A stretch of DNA of 5,262 nucleotides from assembly GCA_012961755.1 (NCBI GenBank), contig DTYS01000156.1:1-5262 (forward strand), given 5' to 3'. How positions within the stretch are numbered: the first letter of the stretch is position 1; each line of letters opens with the position of its first letter. This DNA is from Candidatus Latescibacterota bacterium. Lineage in GTDB: Bacteria; Latescibacterota; 4484-107; B68-G9. The notes beneath the pieces were generated by a model. That model saw only the letters and a list, made by a program, of their open reading frames with translations, had not been told where the DNA came from and made no database searches. This document shows, piece after piece, positions 1 through 4,517 of the stretch. The position numbers and the translations under genes were made by a program.

Positions 1-65
1 CGGGCGAGCCTTTCCACCGCCTCCTCGAGTTCCACTAAGGCGCCTGTCCACACCGAAGGTTTCAT
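1..65 (-). CDS. Partial CDS, N-terminus of a probable sugar phosphate isomerase/epimerase
   Basis: Only the first 21 full codons are in the window, read leftward from ATG at 65-63; the rest lies beyond the left edge. The peptide begins MKPSVWTGALVELEEAVE and continues into a helix-like stretch. A start of the type MKxSVWTxxxVEL followed by an amphipathic helix is familiar from the xylose-isomerase-like TIM-barrel superfamily (sugar phosphate isomerases/epimerases), where it forms the first strand and helix. The start is well supported by GGGAGGTGA at 69-76, with GGAGG five bases from the ATG. The gene diverges from another isomerase of the same superfamily at 181, so the two may belong to one sugar pathway. 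That a gene starts here is fairly secure. The family call rests on about 20 residues and is tentative. Confidence 0.6.
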   Translation of the reverse strand, partial: MKPSVWTGALVELEEAVERLA

Positions 66-89
66 CGTCACCTCCCGAATACATGTCAA

Positions 90-98
90 AGGATAACA
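90..98 (-). promoter_or_regulatory. Candidate extended -10 promoter for the partial leftward gene
   Basis: Read leftward, 98-90 gives TGTTATCCT, an extended -10 (TGn followed by TATCCT, four of six matches to TATAAT). A weak -35 (TTGCGT, complement of 113-118) lies 17 bp upstream. The start site would fall near 83, about 18 bases before the ATG at 65, with a strong ribosome binding site between. A small inverted repeat, ACAT-CTT-ATGT (96-106), overlaps the element and could be an operator, but its arms are only 4 bp. A TTGACA also occurs at 89-84 leftward, but nothing like a -10 follows at the right distance. Confidence 0.4.
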
Positions 99-121
99 TC
101 TTATGTCCACCTACGCAAGTG

Positions 122-150
122 TTGACTGGGGCCTTCTGAGGAGTTATCTT
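122..150 (+). promoter_or_regulatory. Candidate sigma-70-type promoter of the isomerase-ROK kinase operon
   Basis: TTGACT (122-127, five of six matches to TTGACA) is followed after 17 bp by TATCTT (145-150, four of six matches to TATAAT). Transcription would begin near 157, leaving a leader of about 24 bases that contains AGGAGG (171-176), four bases before the ATG at 181. This placement argues against the in-frame ATG at 103, which would lie upstream of the promoter. Confidence 0.5.
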
Positions 151-180
151 CTGTTGGGACGAAAGGACAAAGGAGGAAAG

Positions 181-1002
181 ATGAAGCTGGGTATGCTCAC
201 GGGAGATCCTGGGGCCTTAGGAAGGATCGCTGATATAGGGTACGACTCCGTCTCCTTCTCCACTGGTCCCGGAAGGCCCTTGGACGCGGGCAGTCCCGAG
301 ACCGTGGAAGGTGCGGTCCGGGAGGCGAGGAGGCTCGGCCTGGAGGTCACGGCCTTGGGATTCTACGGGAACCCGCTGGTCTTGGACACGGGGGAGAGGA
401 AGAAGCAGGTGGAATACTGGCATAAGCTCCTGGACCTCGCCTCCGAGCTTGAGGTAGGGGTGGTGACGGGTTTCCCCGGCAGGGGGGAGGCCGGGAGCGT
501 CAGGGACCTCATAGATGACTTCGAGGGAGTATTCGGCCCCATAGCCGAGAAGGCCGAGGAGCTCGAGCTCAAGGTAGCGTTCGAGAACTGGAGGGGAGGG
601 GGCTTCTTCACGCCCGCCGACTGGGAAGCAGTTTTCGGAAAAGTCCAAAGTCCGGCGCTGGGATTGGAATTCGACCCTTCGCACCTCCTCCTCCAGTTCA
701 TGGACCCCATACCCCTGATATACGAGTTCGGGGACAGGATATACCACGTCCACGCAAAGGACACGGAGATATTGAAGGACGACCTCCAGAGGTTCGGGAT
801 ATACGGTAGGGAGAGGTGGGGGAGGTTCAGGATCCCCGGACTTGGGGAGCTGGACTGGAGGGCCTTCTTCAGGGCACTTTTGGACGTGGGATTTGGGGGT
901 GGGGTGAGCGTGGAGCATGAGGATCCAGTGCTCTCCGGGGAGAGGTTCTGGGAAGGGGCAAGGTGGGGCCATAACTTCTTAAGGTGCTTTATACCCAAGT
1001 AG
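181..1002 (+). CDS. Sugar phosphate isomerase/epimerase (xylose-isomerase-like TIM barrel)
   Basis: A 273-residue cytoplasmic protein, a usual length for the AP-endonuclease-2/xylose-isomerase-like TIM-barrel superfamily (COG1082 type). These enzymes interconvert or epimerise sugars and cyclitols at a divalent metal centre. The expected metal ligands are visible in order: Glu135 in VAFENW, Asp165 with His168 in EFDPSHL, His191 in YHVHAKD, and Glu245 in VSVEHED. The conserved RIPGLGELDW stretch is at about 217-226. I chose ATG 181 over the in-frame ATG 103 because AGGAGG ends four bases upstream, a promoter lies between the two starts, and MKLGMLTG fits the first barrel strand. The ROK kinase gene begins 6 bp after the stop, so the two are almost certainly cotranscribed and probably act in one pathway. 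The substrate cannot be read from the sequence: tagatose/psicose-type epimerase, inosose-type dehydratase or another isomerase all remain possible. No transmembrane segment or signal peptide is seen. Family is confident, reaction is not. Confidence 0.88.
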   Translation: MKLGMLTGDPGALGRIADIGYDSVSFSTGPGRPLDAGSPETVEGAVREARRLGLEVTALGFYGNPLVLDTGERKKQVEYWHKLLDLASELEVGVVTGFPGRGEAGSVRDLIDDFEGVFGPIAEKAEELELKVAFENWRGGGFFTPADWEAVFGKVQSPALGLEFDPSHLLLQFMDPIPLIYEFGDRIYHVHAKDTEILKDDLQRFGIYGRERWGRFRIPGLGELDWRAFFRALLDVGFGGGVSVEHEDPVLSGERFWEGARWGHNFLRCFIPK

Positions 1003-1008
1003 GGGCGT

Positions 1009-1923
1009 ATGAGGATATTAGGGTTCGACGTCGGAGGTACCAAGACAGCGGTGGTGGTGGGGAACGAGGAGGGGGAGGTAATCGCAAGGGAGGAGTTCCC
1101 CTCCGAGGCCGAGAGGGGGCCGAGGTACATGATAACCCGGATGTTGGAGTCGGCCCGAAAGTTCCTTTCGGAGCTCGGGGCCGATGTGGCGAGCGTATCC
1201 ATAGGGGGGCCCCTCCTGGCCGAGGAGGGTAGGATACTGAGCCCTGCGAACCTCCCCGGATGGGACGACGTGCCCTTGAAGGAGATACTTCAAGGGGAGC
1301 TCGGGATACCCGCGTACGTGGAGCACGACGCGAAGTGTGGGGCACTGGCGGAGTGGTACTGGGGTGAGGCCAAGGGGGCTGAGAACGTGGTGTTCCTCAC
1401 GCCAGGCACTGGACTCGGGGCAGGGATGATCCTTGGAGGGAGGCTCTACAGGGGGGCCTTCGGGTGGGCGGGGGAGTGCGGGCACTGGAGGATGGCCGAC
1501 GACGGTCCCTTCGCCCACGGGAAGGTAGGAAGCTGGGAGGCCTTCTGTGGGGGTGTGGGGATAGCCAAGCTCGCACGCTACATGTTCTCCGGTAGGTTCG
1601 GCGAGGGTGTGACCGCCAAGGAGATAGCCGAACTTGCCCGTTCCGGGGACCCTGAGGCCATCGCCGTGGTGAGGAGGTCGGGGGAGGTCCTGGGCAGGGG
1701 ACTGTCGATGCTCATAGACCTCCTGGCTCCGGATATCATCGTCATAGGCTCCCTCGCCTATAGGCTCGGGGAACTCTGGCTCGGCCCTGCGAGGGAGGTG
1801 GTGATGAAGGAATCCATGCCGGAACACGCTAGGCACTGCAGGATAGTGCCCACGGGCCTCGGGGAGAGGCTCGGGGACTGTTCCGCCCTTTGCGCTGCGG
1901 TTTACCAGATGGGGCTGAGATGA
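1009..1923 (+). CDS. ROK-family sugar kinase lacking the canonical zinc-motif cysteines
   Basis: A 304-residue protein, typical length for ROK glucokinase, fructokinase or N-acetylhexosamine kinase. It would phosphorylate a sugar with ATP in the cytoplasm. Visible motifs: DVGGTK at 7-12 (phosphate-1), EHDAKCGALAEW at 105-116 with Asp107 in the catalytic base position, TPGTGLGAGMILGG at 131-144 (phosphate-2), and the ROK signature region GWAGECGHW at 152-160 with Glu156 and His159. There is no N-terminal helix-turn-helix, so this is an enzyme and not a ROK repressor. The usual CxCGxxGCxE zinc motif is replaced by FAHGKVGSWE (168-177), which keeps both glycines and the Glu but has no cysteine. 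The usual NDAN around the catalytic Asp reads HDAK. The ribosome binding site is weak (AGGGG at 1001-1005, overlapping the upstream stop), which suits translational coupling to the isomerase gene 6 bp upstream. Substrate unknown. Confidence 0.9.
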   Translation: MRILGFDVGGTKTAVVVGNEEGEVIAREEFPSEAERGPRYMITRMLESARKFLSELGADVASVSIGGPLLAEEGRILSPANLPGWDDVPLKEILQGELGIPAYVEHDAKCGALAEWYWGEAKGAENVVFLTPGTGLGAGMILGGRLYRGAFGWAGECGHWRMADDGPFAHGKVGSWEAFCGGVGIAKLARYMFSGRFGEGVTAKEIAELARSGDPEAIAVVRRSGEVLGRGLSMLIDLLAPDIIVIGSLAYRLGELWLGPAREVVMKESMPEHARHCRIVPTGLGERLGDCSALCAAVYQMGLR

Positions 1924-2022
1924 TGGAGGTGGCGTACGAGCAAGGGATAGGGTAGCCCCCCTTCCAGGGCCGGAGTATGTGGGTTCGACCTGCGGATGAG
2001 GTTCCCCGTTCCATCGGTCACT
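1923..2022. other. Convergent gap between the ROK kinase and yidD, with a ten-codon ORF and a weak hairpin
   Basis: The kinase stop overlaps a new ATG (TGATG, 1921-1925) that opens a ten-codon frame, MEVAYEQGIG, ending at TAG 1953-1955. It could be chance or the relic of a third operon gene; nothing further along supports a gene. A bulged hairpin can form from AAGGG-ATA-GGG (1942-1952), loop TAG, and CCCCCCTT (1956-1963), but no T-tract follows on either strand, so it is a poor intrinsic terminator. I see no tRNA, repeat or other structure. How the two converging transcripts end is not evident. Confidence 0.3.
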
Positions 2023-2250
2023 CTAAGGGAAATCTACGAAGTTTCCTCGGTACAGGGGATTGCAGCGAAGTACCCTCCAAAGCGATCTTAGGAGGCCCCT
2101 TATGGGTCCGTACTTCCTTAAGGCGAGGATGGCGTATTCGGAGCAGGTGGGATGGAACCTACAGGATGGTGGCTTGAGGGGGGAGAGGAGCTTCCGGTAG
2201 AGATGTACGAGAGAGATTAAGAGGTTCGCTATTCTATCTGAAAGCCGCAT
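2023..2250 (-). CDS. yidD: Membrane protein insertion efficiency factor YidD
   Basis: A 75-residue basic protein matching the small YidD family (UPF0161, COG0759), which helps YidC/Sec insert inner-membrane proteins and sits at the cytoplasmic membrane face through an amphipathic N-terminus. The family pattern is clear: an N-terminal helix (residues 7-25, with LYRKLLSPL), then the diagnostic PPSCRFHPTCSEYA at 27-40 with Cys30 and Cys36, a helix RKYGPIRGLLRSLWRVLR at 45-62, and RCNPLYRGNFVDFP to the end with Cys63. Family members are usually 70 to 90 residues, so it is full length. The start overlaps the ccmF stop by 17 bp (2234-2250), and AAGGAGG lies four bases upstream inside ccmF, so the gene is the third of a ccmE-ccmF-yidD operon and translation is probably coupled. 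YidD is usually found beside rnpA and yidC; the placement after ccmF is the odd feature. Identity is secure; a role in cytochrome biogenesis is inference. Confidence 0.93.
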   Translation of the reverse strand: MRLSDRIANLLISLVHLYRKLLSPLKPPSCRFHPTCSEYAILALRKYGPIRGLLRSLWRVLRCNPLYRGNFVDFP

Positions 2251-4018
2251 CCTTCCTCCTTATGAGGGACACTAACGCCCCCGCCAGGACCAAGTATCCT
2301 CCGGACCATATAAAACTCGTTCCCGGTATCACCTTCAGGTAGAAGCTCGCCGCATCCCTGGACACGTCGGTCATAGCGACATGTAGGTCCTTCAGAAGTC
2401 CGGAGCGCACTTCTACCTTATGAAGAGTTTCCCCACCTCTGTAGAACTCCATCCCGGGTGAGAGGGTGAATTCCTCCCGTCCTTCCTTCACCCTCAACTT
2501 CGCCCTCAAAAGCATAGCGCCCCTCTTGGGCTCAGGGGAGAATCCCTCTAAGGTGAAATTATATCCTCCGAACCGAAAGTCATCCCCCAGGCCCACGTCC
2601 TCCACGTTCTCCTCCGTCCCGAGCGAAGAACAGTAGACGCCGAAGGTGAAGATGATCATGCCGAGGTGGACGAGGTCTCCCCCTAACCTTCCGAAATCGC
2701 TCGACCTTAGGGAGCGATGGACCTGGAGTAATATGTTTCCGAGGGCGAAACCTCCGAACAAGGCGGCCGATATGGGGTACAGACCTCTGGCCCCGAGCCT
2801 GAGCATCAAGTAAAGCGAGAGGACCGAAAGGCCCAGAGGAATGGGAGATTTCAAGCCCTTGGCCGACCTACAAATTCCGAAAAGGAAGAACACGAACAGG
2901 CCTGAAGGGGCGAAGATCGTGTTGAAGAAACCTGGCCCGAGCACCATCCTCCTACCCGAGAGGAGCTCAGATACGGCCGGGAAGATCGTGCCGAAGAATG
3001 TGACGAGGCACAGAGCGCAGGACACGAGTCCGCCTAAGAACATAGTCCCTCCCCCCGACCTCTCCTTCCTCCGTCCTCTGAAGCCAACCCACCCAGCCGA
3101 GCCCCCCGACAGGACGATGAAGGCTAGGAAGTAGTACCCCAAGGGGGAGCGGGAGAAAGCGTGGACCGACGACACGAACCCGCTCCTTGCGAGGAAGGTC
3201 CCGAATATGGTGAGCTCGAAGGTGATGACCACGAGGAAGAAGCTCCAGGACATCCTCCGAGGAGGGGAGTGTAGGAAGGCCGTGGCGGTGAGCCAGGGCA
3301 TGAGGGAAGCGTTCTCCACAGGGTCCCATGCCCAGTATCCCCCCCATCCGAGCACCACATAGGACCACTTCATCCCCGTGAGGATTCCCAAGGTCAGGAA
3401 CGTCCAGGAGAAGAGGGACCACCTCTTGGAGCGTCCCATCCATCCGACGTCCCCGGATGCGACCCCGGCTAAGCTTAAGGCGAACGGAACGGTGAAACCT
3501 ATGTAACCTACGTATAAGGCCGGGGGATGTAGGACCATCCAGGGGCTTTTGAGGAGAGGATTGAGGCCCCTGCCGTCCTCCGGAACGAAGGGGAGCTTGG
3601 GGAAGGGGCTGCTCCTGAGGACGAGCAGGCAGAAGAAGGTCTGTACTAGCGAAAGTACAGGAAGGGCCCCATCGGAGAGGCGGTCGCGGTTCCTAAGAAG
3701 GAAGGTGGTGGAGAACGCTGAAAGGACCCAGAGCCAGAATAGGAGCGATCCTTCCTGGCCGGCCCAGACCGCTGTTAGCTTGTAAACCGAAGGGAGGTCG
3801 TAACAGGAGTGAAGGGCCACATACCTGAGGGAGAAGTCGTCCCTGAGGAAGGCCAGAACTAAGACGACCAGGGCCGAGGAGGAGAGGGAGGATACGGCCA
3901 CGGAGGAAAACCTTCCCACCCTCGCCCAATCGGCCCTCTTTAACCCCAGGACCCCGGAGATGGAAGCGAGGACCGACGACAGAAGGCATAGCCACAGTAG
4001 TATCTGTCCTATGTTCAT
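2234..4018 (-). CDS. ccmF: Cytochrome c haem lyase subunit CcmF
   Basis: A 594-residue polytopic inner-membrane protein of the cytochrome c maturation (Ccm, System I) pathway. CcmF takes haem from holo-CcmE and attaches it to the CXXCH motifs of apocytochromes on the outer side of the membrane. More than a dozen hydrophobic segments run through it, with a polar extracytoplasmic region at about 466-565 and a last membrane segment at about 568-586. The WWD domain is at 223-243 with WGGYWAWDPVENASLMPW; the third position of the usual WGGWW is Tyr228. The four expected histidines are present: His164 (MVLHPPALY) and His286 (SSVHAF) flanking the WWD domain, and His250 and His451 (VHLGM) in the places of the haem b ligands. 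It is a little shorter than the roughly 620-660 residues usual in Proteobacteria. I chose ATG 4018 over the in-frame ATG at 4045 because it overlaps the ccmE stop as ATGA, is preceded by GAGG at 7 bp, and gives a normal N-terminal membrane segment. Cotranscribed with ccmE and yidD. Confidence 0.96.
   Translation of the reverse strand: MNIGQILLWLCLLSSVLASISGVLGLKRADWARVGRFSSVAVSSLSSSALVVLVLAFLRDDFSLRYVALHSCYDLPSVYKLTAVWAGQEGSLLFWLWVLSAFSTTFLLRNRDRLSDGALPVLSLVQTFFCLLVLRSSPFPKLPFVPEDGRGLNPLLKSPWMVLHPPALYVGYIGFTVPFALSLAGVASGDVGWMGRSKRWSLFSWTFLTLGILTGMKWSYVVLGWGGYWAWDPVENASLMPWLTATAFLHSPPRRMSWSFFLVVITFELTIFGTFLARSGFVSSVHAFSRSPLGYYFLAFIVLSGGSAGWVGFRGRRKERSGGGTMFLGGLVSCALCLVTFFGTIFPAVSELLSGRRMVLGPGFFNTIFAPSGLFVFFLFGICRSAKGLKSPIPLGLSVLSLYLMLRLGARGLYPISAALFGGFALGNILLQVHRSLRSSDFGRLGGDLVHLGMIIFTFGVYCSSLGTEENVEDVGLGDDFRFGGYNFTLEGFSPEPKRGAMLLRAKLRVKEGREEFTLSPGMEFYRGGETLHKVEVRSGLLKDLHVAMTDVSRDAASFYLKVIPGTSFIWSGGYLVLAGALVSLIRRKDAAFR
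2255..2261 (-). promoter_or_regulatory. Ribosome binding site of yidD inside the 3' end of ccmF
   Basis: Read leftward, 2261-2255 is AAGGAGG, four bases before the yidD ATG at 2250. The same bases form ccmF codons near its C-terminus (Arg587-Arg588-Lys589, AGG AGG AAG). Ribosomes finishing ccmF would pass through or expose this site, so it fixes the yidD start and suggests linked synthesis of the two proteins. Confidence 0.75.
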
Positions 4019-4392
4019 CTTTCGGCCTCGTACTTCGACGGACACTTGGTCAACATCCCCTCGGAGAGGAAGGCCTCCTCCTTCTGATCGTAGGTCCCCT
4101 CCACCACAACGTGCTTCCCTTCCCCGAAGAGGGGAGGTACGGGTCCAGTGTGTATCACCTGGATCCGTCCTCCTCCTCCGGCCATCTGGAACTCCAACTT
4201 TTTTCCCTTCTTCACACTTCCGGGCACGACCTCCCCTTCAACCCTCACCCTTTTGCCCCAAAGCTCCGGGGAACTTAGGAGTTCCTCAACCCTCAGGTAG
4301 TAGACCTTCGCTTCTTTAAGGCCCATTAGGATGAAGTAAGAAAGCCCGAAAGCGGCTGCGGCGACGGCTAAGACGAGCTTGAGCTTTTCCAT
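4015..4392 (-). CDS. ccmE: Haem chaperone CcmE with the CXXXY variant haem-binding motif
   Basis: A 125-residue membrane-anchored protein of the Ccm pathway. CcmE binds haem covalently outside the cytoplasmic membrane and hands it to CcmF. It has one N-terminal membrane segment (about 5-24), then the OB-fold beta barrel with family landmarks VRVEGEVVPGSV (49-60), a short loop, PPLFGEGKHVVVEG (86-99), and a LSEGMLTKCPSKYE tail. Where Escherichia coli has the haem-binding histidine in HXXXY, this protein has Cys117-Pro-Ser-Lys-Tyr121, the CXXXY form reported for archaeal CcmE and for Desulfovibrio, where haem attaches to the cysteine (the System I* variant, usually lacking CcmH). It is shorter than the 159-residue Escherichia coli protein, mostly from a shortened C-terminal tail. 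The start is fixed by two overlapping GGAGG sequences (4395-4403) and a consensus promoter just upstream. First gene of the ccmE-ccmF-yidD operon; the stop overlaps the ccmF ATG by ATGA. Confidence 0.95.
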   Translation of the reverse strand: MEKLKLVLAVAAAAFGLSYFILMGLKEAKVYYLRVEELLSSPELWGKRVRVEGEVVPGSVKKGKKLEFQMAGGGGRIQVIHTGPVPPLFGEGKHVVVEGTYDQKEEAFLSEGMLTKCPSKYEAER

Positions 4393-4414
4393 CCCCTCCC
4401 TCCGGGACAGCCTT

Positions 4415-4443
4415 ATTATACTATTTAACCTTCAGATTGTCAA
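4415..4443 (-). promoter_or_regulatory. Perfect consensus sigma-70 promoter of ccmE-ccmF-yidD
   Basis: Read leftward, TTGACA (4443-4438) and TATAAT (4420-4415) are separated by exactly 17 bp (4437-4421). Both hexamers are full consensus. Transcription should begin near 4408, giving a leader of only about 16 bases that is nearly all ribosome binding site. A promoter this close to consensus predicts strong transcription, so a repressor or other control would be expected. Confidence 0.88.
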
Positions 4444-4453
4444 TAAAGTCTTC

Positions 4454-4468
4454 GGTCCCGTTAGGACC
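4454..4468. promoter_or_regulatory. Inverted repeat between the divergent -35 boxes, candidate operator
   Basis: GGTCC (4454-4458), spacer CGTTA, GGACC (4464-4468) is a perfect inverted repeat with 5-bp arms. It lies in the 25-bp space between the two divergent -35 boxes and directly abuts the rightward one (4469). A dimeric regulator bound here could act on both promoters. The arms are short, no second copy is seen upstream of another gene in the window, and no regulator gene is present, so this remains a candidate. Confidence 0.35.
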
Positions 4469-4497
4469 TTGACAACGGATGAGGATTTTTTTATATT
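4469..4497 (+). promoter_or_regulatory. Near-consensus sigma-70 promoter of the rightward exported-protein genes
   Basis: TTGACA (4469-4474) is followed by a 17-bp spacer and TATATT (4492-4497, five of six matches to TATAAT). Transcription would start near 4504, giving a leader of about 14 bases containing AGGAGGAGG (4506-4514) before ATG 4518. An archaeal TATA-box reading of the T-rich stretch is possible in isolation, but the exact -35 and spacing, matched on the opposite strand, favour a bacterial promoter. The in-frame ATG at 4479 is inside the promoter and so is not the start. Confidence 0.8.
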
Positions 4498-4517
4498 CCC
4501 CAGCCAGGAGGAGGACT

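Noticed and set aside
84..89. Leftward TTGACA as a -35 box for the partial gene
   Set aside because: The position 17 bp downstream is the start codon region (GATGAA), with no -10-like sequence; the extended -10 at 90-98 fits better.
103..180. In-frame upstream start that would extend the isomerase by 26 residues
   Set aside because: It lies upstream of the TTGACT/TATCTT promoter, has no ribosome binding site, and the extension does not resemble the family's N-terminus.
217..972. Long leftward open frame (251 codons) opposite the isomerase gene, and a similar one at 363-1202
   Set aside because: Proline- and serine-rich products with no family pattern, fully antisense to a gene with clear catalytic motifs. 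They arise from the GC-rich, AGG/GAG-rich codon use of the real gene.
1018..1836. Leftward open frame of 272 codons opposite the ROK kinase
   Set aside because: It lies entirely antisense to a kinase with intact motifs, has a low-complexity composition and lacks a recognisable domain.
1978..1995. GGGTTCGACC resembling a tRNA T-loop
   Set aside because: The flanking bases do not form a five-pair T stem, and no acceptor, D or anticodon arm can be drawn on either strand.
1977..2177. Rightward 66-codon frame across the kinase-yidD gap
   Set aside because: It is antisense to most of yidD, has no ribosome binding site and a composition unlike a protein of any known kind.
2967..3443. Leftward 158-codon frame, and a 78-codon one at 3124-3360, within ccmF
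   Set aside because: Same strand but other frames than ccmF, whose WWD and histidine motifs run through this very stretch.
4019..4045. In-frame upstream ATG that would extend CcmF by nine residues
   Set aside because: The ATG at 4018 overlaps the ccmE stop as ATGA and gives a proper membrane-segment N-terminus; the extension is charged and overlaps ccmE coding sequence more deeply.
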